From NCBI RefSeq assembly GCF_040545875.1, contig NZ_JBEPMR010000003.1: 64,000 nucleotides of DNA, one strand, 5' to 3'. Positions 40,113 to 48,484 of this stretch are shown in pieces (the first letter of the stretch is position 1; every line of letters starts with the position of its first letter). Source of the stretch: Faecalicatena_A orotica (GTDB lineage Bacteria; Bacillota; Clostridia; Lachnospirales; Lachnospiraceae). The notes under the pieces were generated by a model. The model ran no database searches and had not been told where the DNA came from. It saw nothing but the letters and a program-made list of their open reading frames with translations. The position numbers and the translations under genes were made by a program.

Positions 40113-41567
40113 ATGGTTAATGTAATAGTAGAATTATCAAAGTATATTATGATCATACTGATGGCTGTATACACATTTTCATGCTTTTCGGTATTTGCCC
40201 AGGTATATGAAGAAGATAAGAAGTGGATACTGATCAGGCAGAATGTCCTGATGTTCCTGATTCAGTTCACGGCATATCTGGTCATGTATCTGCAGACAGA
40301 GGAGAAGAAGCTTGTCTTCTTTTATCTGGCCCAGGTGGTACTGCTGATTGCGATCCTTGTACTGTACAGAGTTTTATATCCGAAAGTATCCAGACTGATT
40401 GTAAATAATATGTGTATGCTGCTGAGCATCGGATTTATCATGATTACAAGGCTGACTTACTCAAAAGCAGTGAAGCAGTTTATATTTGCGGTGCTGGGAA
40501 CCGTGATCGGGCTGTTCGTACCGGTGCTGATAAGAAAACTGAAGTTCTTAAAGGACTGGGGGTATATCTATGCCGGCATCGGGATACTCGCACTGGGGGC
40601 TGTTGCCGTACTGGGGCAGATATCTGACGGGGCGAAGCTTGGATTTACAATAGCGGGATTCGGGGTACAGCCTTCTGAATTTATCAAGATTTTGTTTGTG
40701 TTTTTTGTGGCGGCGAGCCTGAACAGGTCGACAAGTTTTAAAAATGTTGTGATCACGACGGCCATAGCGGCCGCACATGTTCTGATCCTTGTTATTTCCA
40801 CGGACCTTGGTGCCGCTTTGATTATGTTTGTTGTTTATCTGGTTATGCTCTACGTGGCGACCAGAAATCCGTTCTATGCAATTGCGGGCATCGGGGGAGG
40901 GAGTGTGGCCGCCGTGCTGGGCTATCATATGTTCAGCCATATTAAAGTCAGGGTTTCAGCCTGGCAGGACCCGTTTGCCTCTTACAGTGAGGGCGGCTAC
41001 CAGGTCGCACAGTCTTTGTTTGCAATCGGGACGGGGAGCTGGTTCGGGATGGGGCTGTATCAGGGACTGCCTGACAGCATACCGGTAGCAGCCGAAGATT
41101 TTATTTTTTCCGCCATTTCAGAAGAAATGGGACTGATATTCGCGCTGTGCCTGATACTCGTGTGCGTGAGCTGTTACGTAATGTTTTTAAACATTGCAAT
41201 GGCGATCCGCAACCAGTTCTATAAATTAATAGCTCTTGGTCTTGGAACCTGCTATATTTTCCAGGTATTCCTGACAATCGGCGGTGTTACAAAGTTCATT
41301 CCGTCTACCGGGGTGACGTTGCCGCTGGTCAGCTATGGAGGAAGCTCCATGCTGAGTACAATGATTATGTTTGGGATTATACAGGGCCTGTATATTTTAA
41401 GAGAAGACGAGGAAGAGATTATTGAGAAGAGAAGAGAAAGAGATATTCGAAGAAGTGAGCCAGGGGGGAGGGCGCCGGGGAAGAAACAGCCGCCAAAACA
41501 ACAGCCAAGACAGCCGCGGAAGAAAAAACCAGCGTTCGAAGAAGTTCCGCAACAAAGAGTTCGCTAG
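40113..41567 (+). CDS. FtsW/RodA/SpoVE-family peptidoglycan glycosyltransferase
   Basis: A 484-residue SEDS protein with about ten membrane helices that polymerises lipid II into glycan strands together with a class B PBP. Signature parts: QPSEFIKILFVFFVAASL, STDLGAALIMF (with the catalytic-type aspartate) and GVTLPLVSYGGSS. A basic Pro/Gln/Lys-rich tail of about 35 residues ends the protein. Its partner PBP is encoded immediately downstream, and the reading frames overlap by 113-146 bases. Sequence alone does not separate FtsW, RodA and SpoVE. CAGGTGAAAA precedes ATG. Confidence 0.9.
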   Translation: MVNVIVELSKYIMIILMAVYTFSCFSVFAQVYEEDKKWILIRQNVLMFLIQFTAYLVMYLQTEEKKLVFFYLAQVVLLIAILVLYRVLYPKVSRLIVNNMCMLLSIGFIMITRLTYSKAVKQFIFAVLGTVIGLFVPVLIRKLKFLKDWGYIYAGIGILALGAVAVLGQISDGAKLGFTIAGFGVQPSEFIKILFVFFVAASLNRSTSFKNVVITTAIAAAHVLILVISTDLGAALIMFVVYLVMLYVATRNPFYAIAGIGGGSVAAVLGYHMFSHIKVRVSAWQDPFASYSEGGYQVAQSLFAIGTGSWFGMGLYQGLPDSIPVAAEDFIFSAISEEMGLIFALCLILVCVSCYVMFLNIAMAIRNQFYKLIALGLGTCYIFQVFLTIGGVTKFIPSTGVTLPLVSYGGSSMLSTMIMFGIIQGLYILREDEEEIIEKRRERDIRRSEPGGRAPGKKQPPKQQPRQPRKKKPAFEEVPQQRVR

Positions 41568-42954
41568 AGTTACCTATCTCTTTGTCGCGTTGTTTCTGGC
41601 GTTGATGGCGTATATTGTATATTTTAACATTGTGCGGGCAAAGACAATCGTAAACAGTCCGTATAATGAGCGTCAGGATGCATTTGCCGACCGGGTCATA
41701 CGAGGGAACATTGCAGACAGGAACGGCAATGTCCTTGCAACGACAGAGGTTGCGGAGGATGGAAGCGAGGTGCGCAGCTACCCTTATGGGGCTGCTTTCG
41801 CACATGTAGTCGGATTCAGCAATTCTGCTGCTGGCAAAAGCGGCCTGGAATCAATTGAGAATTTTGAACTGCTTACCTCGAACTCATTTTTTGTAGAAAA
41901 GTTAATGAACGAGTTTAAAGATGAAAAGAATATGGGGGATACGGTTGTTACGACTCTTGACGCGGATCTGCAGCAGGCTGCCTATAATGCACTTGGCAGT
42001 AATAAAGGTGCAATTGTCGTAATGGAGCCGGGCACAGGAAAGATACTGGCTATGGTCTCGGGGCCGGCCTATGATCCGAACAGCGTGGAGAGTAACTGGG
42101 ATGTCCTGAATTCAGACGATACAAACAGCCCGTTGTTAAACAGGGCGACACAGGGGCAGTATGCCCCCGGCTCAACATTCAAAGTAGTCACGGCGCTGGA
42201 ATATATGCGGGAACATAGTGATTATGCGAATTACAGCTATGAATGCAATGGTGAGATCACGGCGGATAATGTGACGATCCACTGCTTTGACAGTACCGTT
42301 CACGGGCTGGAGGACCTGCGTAGTTCTATGGCGAACTCCTGTAATTCCTCATTTGCCAATATCGGGTTATCTTTAAACAAGACATCGTACCGGAAAACCG
42401 CGGAGGACCTGCTCTTTAATAAGAAGCTTCCGTCTGTAATGGACTACTCCAGAAGCTCTTTTAAGATTAATGAAAAGTCTACAAGCGCCGATATGATGAT
42501 GACGGCAATGGGACAGGGGGAGACATTGGTCAGTCCTTACCACATGGCCTTGATTACGTCCGCAATTGCCAACGGCGGAACATTGATGGAACCATATCTT
42601 GTCGAAAAAGTAACGAATTACAATGGAACAGAGATCAGTAAGAATGTCCCGAAGAGTTATAGAAAGCTGATGACCTCTGATGAGGCATCCCAGCTGAAAG
42701 ATTATATGCGGGCGGTTGTGGACGAAGGAACGGCAACGCTTTTGAGTGGTCAGTCCTATACGGCGGCAGGAAAAACAGGAACAGCTGAGTACAGTCTTGA
42801 CGACGGGGAGAAGACACATTCCTGGTTCATGGGATTTACCAATGTTGACAACCCGGAGCTTGTGATCAGTGTCATTATCGAAGGCTATGACGGAGATGCA
42901 GGAGCAAAGGCAGTGCCTATCGCTAAGCAGGTGCTGGATGCTTACTATTATTAA
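41422..42954 (+). CDS. Class B penicillin-binding protein (transpeptidase)
   Basis: A 510-residue PBP cross-linking peptidoglycan; probable partner of the SEDS protein upstream. A basic disordered N terminus (1-45) leads to one membrane helix (about 49-70), then a small pedestal and the transpeptidase domain with STFK (Ser about 251), SCN and KTGTA. The pedestal is much shorter than in FtsI-type enzymes, as in the PbpA-type partners. TTG 41422 with GAGGAAGAG upstream is used; GTG 41455 is the alternative, and no start exists between there and the membrane helix. Hence a real overlap with the preceding gene is required. Confidence 0.88.
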   Translation: MRREEKEIFEEVSQGGGRRGRNSRQNNSQDSRGRKNQRSKKFRNKEFARVTYLFVALFLALMAYIVYFNIVRAKTIVNSPYNERQDAFADRVIRGNIADRNGNVLATTEVAEDGSEVRSYPYGAAFAHVVGFSNSAAGKSGLESIENFELLTSNSFFVEKLMNEFKDEKNMGDTVVTTLDADLQQAAYNALGSNKGAIVVMEPGTGKILAMVSGPAYDPNSVESNWDVLNSDDTNSPLLNRATQGQYAPGSTFKVVTALEYMREHSDYANYSYECNGEITADNVTIHCFDSTVHGLEDLRSSMANSCNSSFANIGLSLNKTSYRKTAEDLLFNKKLPSVMDYSRSSFKINEKSTSADMMMTAMGQGETLVSPYHMALITSAIANGGTLMEPYLVEKVTNYNGTEISKNVPKSYRKLMTSDEASQLKDYMRAVVDEGTATLLSGQSYTAAGKTGTAEYSLDDGEKTHSWFMGFTNVDNPELVISVIIEGYDGDAGAKAVPIAKQVLDAYYY

Positions 42955-42969
42955 AATATAGGGCCAAAA

Positions 42970-43326
42970 GTGGTGAAGAAAATGCAGATGACAATTTACT
43001 GTGACTTATATGTCAGTGAAGATTTGGGGAAGAAAAAAGAGAAGGTAATGCAGAAACTTCGGGAAAACAAGGCACAGCCTTCGGTTTATGTAATAACCCT
43101 TGCACAGGGGAGACAGAACCATCTGGAATTTTATTCTTCCCTGCTTTTAAAACAGCATATTTATGAAGATACCCCTCTGTTTGTTGTGGGAATTGCAGAC
43201 GGATATGACGATGCTATGTACTTGGTGGAACAAATCGTCAGAGAAATTTATGACCGGACGGATGATACCGATGTACGGGGATACATCGAGAAGCGTCAGA
43301 TAGAATATGAGGAAGGCAGAGTGTAA
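42970..43326 (+). CDS. Conserved hypothetical protein, 118 residues
   Basis: I do not recognise a characterised family. It is a soluble, mixed alpha/beta protein without signal or membrane segment and with many charged residues. QMTIYCDLYVSEDL, VYVITLAQGRQNHLEF and FVVGIADGYDDAMYLVEQIV are the most structured parts. It begins 15 bases after the PBP gene and stops six bases before the DUF2953 gene, so it belongs to the same operon. GTG 42970/42973 and ATG 42982 are possible starts, none with a good ribosome binding site. Confidence 0.65.
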   Translation: MVKKMQMTIYCDLYVSEDLGKKKEKVMQKLRENKAQPSVYVITLAQGRQNHLEFYSSLLLKQHIYEDTPLFVVGIADGYDDAMYLVEQIVREIYDRTDDTDVRGYIEKRQIEYEEGRV

Positions 43327-43332
43327 GAGCAG

Positions 43333-44316
43333 ATGTTACATATAATCCTGTTGATTTTAAAAATTATAGGATGGATATTGCTTGCGATACTGGGACTTAT
43401 TGTATTGCTTCTTTGTGTCGTCTTTTTTGTGCCCCTTTGCTACCGCGCAGACGGAAGCTGTAAGGGAACTTTTGACTCCCTGTACGGGAAAATCCGTTTT
43501 TCCTGGCTTTGGCATCTGGTCAGCGGTATTGCCGTGTATGAGGAAGGTAAGTTAAGCTGGACGGTCAGGATTGCATGGAAGAAGATGTCGTCGGAAGAAC
43601 CGGTGCAGGAATCCGTTTTGGATGAACTTGAGGTGCCTGGGGAAAACATGCGTCAGGGAGAACCGGCGCAGGAAGAGATAAAGCAGGAGCCGGGCAGAGA
43701 AAAAGAGCCAGACAAAGAGAAAGAGCCGGGAGAATTTGAATCTGATGCGAAGCGTCTGGAGAAGCTCATGCAGGAGGAAGTAAAGCAGATACCTTTCCCT
43801 GAACCTGAAGAAAAAGAAGAGGAGAAGGGGCCCGGTTTATTCAGCAGGATTGGGAACCTGTTTCGGGGTTTCACCGAAAAGGTAAAGAAATTATATGAAA
43901 AGTTAAAATATACATTTCTTAAAATCTGTGATACTATGAAAACAACGTCGGATAAGAAAGACAAGCTGATCCTGTTTATTACGGATGAAGTCCATAAATC
44001 AGCATTGGGCGCCGTACTCGTGGAGGTGAGGAGGCTTCTGCGCTTCCTGAAACCAAAGAAACTTAAAGCGGATGTCCATTTTGGTTTCGAGGACCCGTAT
44101 TATACAGGACAGGTACTGGCGGTACTAAGCGTGATTTATCCATTTCTTGGGGATCATGTAGACATTGAGCCGGACTTTGAACAGAAAGTATTGGAAGGCA
44201 GTATTATGATTTCAGGAAAGGTGCGTGTTCTTTACATGATCATCATGCTCTGGAATCTGGTATGGAATAAAAACGTACGGACCACAATAAAACATATCCG
44301 GAAATTTGAATTATAG
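43333..44316 (+). CDS. DUF2953 domain-containing membrane protein
   Basis: A 327-residue protein with a long N-terminal hydrophobic segment (about residues 3-35), then RADGSCKGTFDSLYGKIRFSW, a highly charged Glu/Lys-rich low-complexity middle (about 95-165) and the DUF2953 C-terminal domain (VHFGFEDPYYTGQVLAVLS). B. subtilis YtfI belongs to this family and sits beside ytfJ; the same pair occurs here with the GerW gene 12 bases behind. A role in sporulation is suggested by context only. AGAGCAG is a poor ribosome binding site, so expression probably depends on coupling to the gene before. Confidence 0.78.
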   Translation: MLHIILLILKIIGWILLAILGLIVLLLCVVFFVPLCYRADGSCKGTFDSLYGKIRFSWLWHLVSGIAVYEEGKLSWTVRIAWKKMSSEEPVQESVLDELEVPGENMRQGEPAQEEIKQEPGREKEPDKEKEPGEFESDAKRLEKLMQEEVKQIPFPEPEEKEEEKGPGLFSRIGNLFRGFTEKVKKLYEKLKYTFLKICDTMKTTSDKKDKLILFITDEVHKSALGAVLVEVRRLLRFLKPKKLKADVHFGFEDPYYTGQVLAVLSVIYPFLGDHVDIEPDFEQKVLEGSIMISGKVRVLYMIIMLWNLVWNKNVRTTIKHIRKFEL

Positions 44317-44328
44317 GAGGAATCAGGC

Positions 44329-44742
44329 ATGGCAGAAGAAAACAACTTCAAAGCAACAGTGGAAGCATTATTTCAGGGGATGGACAGTGTTGTGACATCC
44401 AAGACCGTAGTAGGGGACGCAATCAATGTGGGGGATACGATTATCCTGCCGCTTGTGGATGTTTCATTTGGAATCGGGGCGGGCTCATTCAACGCTGATA
44501 AAAAGAACAAAGGCATGGGCGGTATGGGCGGAAAAGTGACCCCGAGTGCGGTATTGGTTATCAGAAACGGGTCGACGAAGCTTGTTAATATTAAAAATCA
44601 GGATACCATCACAAAGATACTGGATATGGTTCCCGATATGGTAGACAAGTTTACGACAAGAAAAGAAGATAAGGTGACAGAGGAAGACGTCATGGATATC
44701 CTGAATTCTGAAGAATCAGATGAAAATGATGCACGCATTTAA
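44329..44742 (+). CDS. gerW: GerW family sporulation protein (YtfJ)
   Basis: A 137-residue protein. The core contains VVGDAINVGDTIILPLVDVSFGIG and a glycine-rich loop (KNKGMGGMGGKVTPSAVLVI), as in YtfJ/GerW. In Bacillus GerW is needed for normal L-alanine germination and is made in the forespore. Paired with a DUF2953 gene as in Bacillus. AGGAGGAATCAGGC precedes ATG. Supports a spore-forming organism. Confidence 0.92.
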   Translation: MAEENNFKATVEALFQGMDSVVTSKTVVGDAINVGDTIILPLVDVSFGIGAGSFNADKKNKGMGGMGGKVTPSAVLVIRNGSTKLVNIKNQDTITKILDMVPDMVDKFTTRKEDKVTEEDVMDILNSEESDENDARI

Positions 44743-44789
44743 AGAATCCGCATAGAATAAACCAAAGAACCTGCCGGAGGCTGGCAGCT

Positions 44790-44927
44790 ATGAAAAAAGT
44801 AATAGGATTCGCATTACTCTGGTTTGCAATAGGAATGTTCCTTATGCTGATTCTGCCGAATGGGATAGGACTGATCATCACCTTTATATGCCTGGCGGTG
44901 GGATATAAGCTGTTTTGCAGCTGCTAG
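44790..44927 (+). CDS. Small membrane protein, 45 residues
   Basis: A short gene with GGAGG nine bases before ATG and a TAG stop at 44925-44927. The product is almost entirely hydrophobic: two helices (about 4-22 and 26-42) separated by PNG, ending with KLFCSC. No family recognised. It follows gerW by 47 bases and is followed directly by a terminator, which supports it being a real last gene of the operon. Coding remains unproven. Confidence 0.6.
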   Translation: MKKVIGFALLWFAIGMFLMLILPNGIGLIITFICLAVGYKLFCSC

Positions 44928-44946
44928 CAGAACAAAAAAAGTAATG

Positions 44947-44993
44947 AAGCTGTATTTTACAGACAATAATTGTCGTAAAGTACAGCTTTTTCT
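44947..44993 (+). terminator. Terminator after the gerW operon
   Basis: 14-bp stem (44947-44960 with 44975-44988, one mismatch) enclosing a smaller GACAA/TTGTC hairpin, then TTTTTCT. Confidence 0.85.
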
Positions 44994-45040
44994 ATTGCCG
45001 GCAATAGTAATTGGCCGGGACATAAATTTTAACTATATGT

Positions 45041-45071
45041 TGCCATAAAATATAAAGATTATCCTATGGCA
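45041..45071. promoter_or_regulatory. Inverted repeat before the metF promoter
   Basis: TGCCATA (45041-45047) and its exact complement TATGGCA (45065-45071), 17 bases apart, overlapping the place where the metF -35 should be. A candidate site for the adjacent LysR protein. Confidence 0.45.
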
Positions 45072-45080
45072 GTATCTCCA

Positions 45081-45089
45081 TGCTATAAT
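45081..45089 (+). promoter_or_regulatory. Extended -10 promoter of metF
   Basis: TGC followed by consensus TATAAT (45084-45089). No good -35; expected start near 45096, leaving a 40-base leader. Confidence 0.6.
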
Positions 45090-45135
45090 TTTAAGCACGA
45101 AACAAATGAAAATTAGATTGCAGGGAGATTGAAAG

Positions 45136-45999
45136 ATGAAAATAAAGGAATTATTTAAACAAAAAACGGTTCTGTCTTTTGAGGTGTTTCCACCGAAAAG
45201 GACGGGGTCCATCCATACAATATACCGTACTCTGGATGAACTGAAAGAACTCCGCCCAGATTTTATCAGTGTTACCTATGGGGCTGGCGGAAGCGAAAAC
45301 TGCAGGACGACACTGGACATTGCTTCAGCCATCAGGAATGATTATGGGATTGAGAGTGCGGCACACCTGCCGTGCATGGGGCTGACAAAAGAAGACATCC
45401 TGACGCAGCTTGGCCAGTTTAAAGAGGCAGGGATTGAGAACATTCTGGCACTCAGGGGAGATTATGTGCCGGGACTGGAGTCGAGGGGCGATTTTCAGCA
45501 TGCGGATGAGCTGATTTCCTTTATCAGGGAGAATGGTGACTTTCATATCAGTGCGGCCTGCTACCCCGAAGGGCATAATGAGTCCGCAGATATTGTTGCG
45601 GACATCCGCAATCTGAAAAGAAAAGTAGATGCAGGGGCGTCCCATTTGATTTCACAGTTGTTTTTCCACAATGATTACTTTTATAAATTCAGAGAGCGGT
45701 GCACCCTGGCCGGGATCGATGTTCCCATAGAAGCCGGAATCATGCCTGTGGCCAATAAGAAACAGATCGAACGGATGGTGTCACTCTGCGGGGTGCACCT
45801 GCCGTCCAAATTCGTCACCATGATGGAACGTTATGAAGACAATCCTGAAGCTATGAGGGATGCCGGAATTGCATATGCCATCAATCAGATCGTGGACCTG
45901 ATATCGCAGGGAGTTGACGGAATCCATCTTTACACGATGAATAACCCCTATATTGCATCGCGGATATATGAGGCCGTACACAGGTTAATCGCAGCATGA
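45136..45999 (+). CDS. metF: Methylenetetrahydrofolate reductase
   Basis: A 287-residue FAD TIM-barrel enzyme reducing 5,10-methylene-THF to 5-methyl-THF, for methionine synthesis and one-carbon metabolism. Typical motifs: LSFEVFPPKRTGS (catalytic glutamate), SVTYGAGGS, HLPCMGLTK, ALRGDYVPG (folate/FAD) and SQLFF. CAGGGAG precedes ATG. It is convergent with the LysR gene and the two coding ends overlap by 15 bases. No methionine riboswitch is seen in the leader. Confidence 0.94.
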   Translation: MKIKELFKQKTVLSFEVFPPKRTGSIHTIYRTLDELKELRPDFISVTYGAGGSENCRTTLDIASAIRNDYGIESAAHLPCMGLTKEDILTQLGQFKEAGIENILALRGDYVPGLESRGDFQHADELISFIRENGDFHISAACYPEGHNESADIVADIRNLKRKVDAGASHLISQLFFHNDYFYKFRERCTLAGIDVPIEAGIMPVANKKQIERMVSLCGVHLPSKFVTMMERYEDNPEAMRDAGIAYAINQIVDLISQGVDGIHLYTMNNPYIASRIYEAVHRLIAA

Positions 46000-46908
46000 A
46001 TATCCGTATTCTGTTATCAGTGTTTTTAATTCTTCTATGTACCGGGAGGCGGATGCGCTGAACGGTACCTTTTCATGAGAAATCAGCCCCACCTTCATCC
46101 TCTCATCAGTCTCCAGCTTTACGGAAACAATATTATCTCCGTTGAGGTCACTGTTAAGTACACCGGTACAGATTGTATATCCGTTCAGACCGATAAGGAG
46201 ATTAAACAGAGTTGCCCTGTCGCTGACATGGATTGTTTTTTTATGGGGCGCGGTACTGAGTATCTCCTCGGAAAAATAGAAGGAATTAAAGGTTCCCTGC
46301 TCAAACGCAAGAAACGGGTAATCGTCCAGATCTTCCAGTGCGACCTGCTTCCTGCCTGCCAGAGGATGTCCGGAATGAATGAAAACATGGGGAATGGCAT
46401 CAAACAGCGGTGTAAAGCGCAGGGCATTCTCCTTCAGAAGTTTTTTCAGCACTTTTTCGTTAAAGGAGCTCAAATAAAGAATTCCTATTTCACTTCTCAT
46501 GTTTGCCACATCTTCTATAATCTCATAGGTCCTTGTCTCCCTCAGAGTAAACTCGTATTCATCTGCCTCGAGAGAAGAGATCAGGTTTACAAAGGCGTTG
46601 ACAGCGAATGCATAATGCTGGGTGGAGACGGAGCAGAGCTGCCTCGAAGGCTTTTTATTTGTATACCGCTGTTCAAGCAGCTGGGTTTGTTCAATGATCT
46701 GGCGGGCATAGGAAAGAAATTCCGTTCCGTCCGCGGATAAGGAAATGCCTTTTGGTGTCCGGTAGAATATTTCAATCCCCAGTTCTGCCTCGAGTTCCTT
46801 TACAGCGGTGGACAGGGTGGGCTGTGAGATAAAGAGCCGCCTTGCCGCCTCCGTGATGGAACCACATTCTACAATTTTAATTACATATCTTAACTGCTGT
46901 AGTGTCAT
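45985..46908 (-). CDS. LysR-family transcriptional regulator
   Basis: A 307-residue regulator: N-terminal winged helix (MTLQQLRYVIKIVECGSITE, AARRLFISQPTLSTAVKELE) and a C-terminal periplasmic-binding-like sensor domain (about 92-300). The frame is open upstream to 46989 but homologues start at MTLQQL, and AGGATTTT precedes ATG 46908. It faces metF, so regulation of metF or sulfur/methyl metabolism is a reasonable guess (compare the inverted repeat at 45041-45071); the effector is not known. Confidence 0.9.
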   Translation of the reverse strand: MTLQQLRYVIKIVECGSITEAARRLFISQPTLSTAVKELEAELGIEIFYRTPKGISLSADGTEFLSYARQIIEQTQLLEQRYTNKKPSRQLCSVSTQHYAFAVNAFVNLISSLEADEYEFTLRETRTYEIIEDVANMRSEIGILYLSSFNEKVLKKLLKENALRFTPLFDAIPHVFIHSGHPLAGRKQVALEDLDDYPFLAFEQGTFNSFYFSEEILSTAPHKKTIHVSDRATLFNLLIGLNGYTICTGVLNSDLNGDNIVSVKLETDERMKVGLISHEKVPFSASASRYIEELKTLITEYGYSCCD

Positions 46909-46974
46909 AATAAAATCCTGCCGTTTACATTTAGTTTTTATTAGGATATAATGAAATTCTGCCTTACAAGGTAC

Positions 46975-47001
46975 AAAAAAAGTACCCACATAAGTGAGTA
47001 C
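46975..47001 (-). terminator. Terminator of rpmB
   Basis: Reverse strand: 8-bp stem (one wobble pair), loop TTAT, then seven T (46981-46975). Confidence 0.85.
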
Positions 47002-47023
47002 CCCCGTGTCAGTTCAATGTTTA

Positions 47024-47209
47024 TTAAGCGCGTTCTACACGTCCTGATTTTAAGCAGGATGTACAAACGTACATTTTTTTAGATCCGCCTTCTGTTTTCA
47101 CTCTAACGGACTTCACATTTGATTTCCACATTTTTGGTGATTTTCTATGAGAGTGACTTACGTTGTTTCCAAAATGAGCACCCTTTTCACAAATAGCACA
47201 TTTAGCCAT
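47024..47209 (-). CDS. rpmB: 50S ribosomal protein L28
   Basis: A 62-residue ribosomal protein with two zinc-type CxxC pairs (CAIC at 4-7, CTSC at 50-53), so the C+ form. SHSHRKSPKMWKSNVKSVRV is the family core. Two ATG stand in tandem; ATG 47209 lies seven bases from AGGAGG and gives the normal MAKC start. Own promoter and terminator. The gene is divergent from the Asp23-FakA group, as in Bacillus subtilis (rpmB-yloU-yloV). Confidence 0.96.
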   Translation of the reverse strand: MAKCAICEKGAHFGNNVSHSHRKSPKMWKSNVKSVRVKTEGGSKKMYVCTSCLKSGRVERA

Positions 47210-47261
47210 CATTGCACCTCCTAACAATCTGAAATAGTCCATACAGACTCACAACACTGTT

Positions 47262-47290
47262 ATTTTAGCAGATAGGGGTGGTTTATGCAA
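47262..47290 (-). promoter_or_regulatory. Promoter of rpmB
   Basis: Reverse strand: TTGCAT (47290-47285), 17-base spacer, TAAAAT (47267-47262) with an extended -10 TG. Confidence 0.78.
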
Positions 47291-47329
47291 GCACTTTTTC
47301 AAATTTTTCCTTTTCCTTTTCTTTTACGG

Positions 47330-47358
47330 TTCACATAATCTGGAATTCATGATAAAAT
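47330..47358 (+). promoter_or_regulatory. Promoter of the cytidylate-kinase-like gene
   Basis: TTCACA (47330-47335), 17-base spacer, TAAAAT (47353-47358). Confidence 0.55.
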
Positions 47359-47388
47359 CAATATAAATAAACCGAACCGGGAGATGAT

Positions 47389-48036
47389 ATGGTACATACT
47401 ATCCCGGGAACGAAGAAAGCGGGGAAGACTATGGGCAGACGGGTGATTACAATTGGGAGACAGTACGGGAGCAACGGGCATAGAATTGCTAAAAAATTAT
47501 CTGAACGTCTTGGGATTCATTATTATGACAAGGAATTAATCAAGATTGCAGGTGAGATGCAGAACATTACTTATGAAGAATTACTCAAAGTAGATGAAAA
47601 GAGGGCTAATCCGTGGCGGTATCCGGTGGAGGATGAAGTCCAGATGGCGAAGCAGTTCCGCTTCGAACCTATGAATGATGTGCTTTTTTATACACAGGTA
47701 GAGATTATTAAGGATCTGGCTGCAAAAGAAGACTGCATTATTGTCGGACGCTGCGCGAATGACATCCTGAAAGGGTATGAGGGATGCAGGAGCGTGTTCA
47801 TTCATGCCCCGTTTGAGAAACGGGTAGAAGTCATTATGGAGAGGGCGTCTGTTGATGAGAGGGAAGCATCACTTCTGATTAAAAAGATTGATAAACAGCG
47901 CAGATATTATTATAACTATTTTACAGACCAGAAATGGGAAGATATGACACAGTATGACATCTGCCTGAACAGTGGAAGTGTCTGTGAGGAGCAGATTCTC
48001 GATGTTTTGGCAGCACTTTATGAATCGATATTGTAA
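47389..48036 (+). CDS. Cytidylate kinase-like family protein
   Basis: A 215-residue protein of the cytidylate-kinase-like (AAK_2) family. The start of the kinase fold is ITIGRQYGSNGHRIAKKLSE, where a GSNGH segment replaces the normal P-loop GxxGxGKS; HYYDKELI, CIIVGRCANDIL and RSVFIHAPFEKRV follow. Function not established; it is distinct from the true Cmk at 25489. ATG 47389 has GGGAGA upstream; ATG 47431 (GCGGGGAAG upstream) would give a more usual N terminus. It precedes the Asp23 gene, whose promoter overlaps its stop codon. Confidence 0.82.
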   Translation: MVHTIPGTKKAGKTMGRRVITIGRQYGSNGHRIAKKLSERLGIHYYDKELIKIAGEMQNITYEELLKVDEKRANPWRYPVEDEVQMAKQFRFEPMNDVLFYTQVEIIKDLAAKEDCIIVGRCANDILKGYEGCRSVFIHAPFEKRVEVIMERASVDEREASLLIKKIDKQRRYYYNYFTDQKWEDMTQYDICLNSGSVCEEQILDVLAALYESIL

Positions 48037-48059
48037 AATTCGGATAAAGAGAGTATAAT
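48031..48059 (+). promoter_or_regulatory. Promoter of the Asp23-fakA genes
   Basis: TTGTAA (48031-48036), 17-base spacer, consensus TATAAT (48054-48059). The -35 contains the stop codon of the gene before. Confidence 0.75.
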
Positions 48060-48107
48060 ACCTGTGTTGATTATCGCGAAAATCCATATAAGAATTGGAG
48101 GTAATAT

Positions 48108-48470
48108 ATGATGAAGGGTAGTATGAGTACAGATCTGGGGATTATTACGATCAATCCTGACGTAATTTCCAAGTATGCAGGATCTGTTGCGGTAGAGTGT
48201 TTTGGCATCGTCGGTATGGCTGCGGTCAATATGAAAGACGGATTAGTAAGGCTTTTAAAGAAAGAAAGCCTGACCCACGGAATCCATGTGGAGATTTCTG
48301 AGGATAATGTCCTGGCATTAGATTTTCACGTGATTGTTGCTTATGGAGTGAATATTCTTTCAGTTTCTGACAATCTGATGAACAATGTGAAGTATAAGGT
48401 AGAGGAATTTACCGGCATGACTGTAGATAAAATAAACATCTTCGTCGAAGGTGTCAGAGTGATTGATTAA
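48108..48470 (+). CDS. Asp23/Gls24 family envelope stress protein (YloU-like)
   Basis: A 120-residue small cytoplasmic protein. Typical features: ISKYAGSVAVECFGIVGMA near the start and VDKINIFVEGVRV at the end. Family members associate with the membrane or cell wall under stress, but here, as in Bacillus yloU, it is paired with the FakA gene. GGAGG precedes tandem ATG codons (48108, 48111). The fakA gene follows after 14 bases. Confidence 0.9.
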   Translation: MMKGSMSTDLGIITINPDVISKYAGSVAVECFGIVGMAAVNMKDGLVRLLKKESLTHGIHVEISEDNVLALDFHVIVAYGVNILSVSDNLMNNVKYKVEEFTGMTVDKINIFVEGVRVID

Positions 48471-48484
48471 GGAGGATACTTGTC

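Noticed and set aside
46075..46740. 221-codon forward frame opposite the LysR gene
   Set aside because: Antisense to a well-supported regulator, no ribosome binding site.
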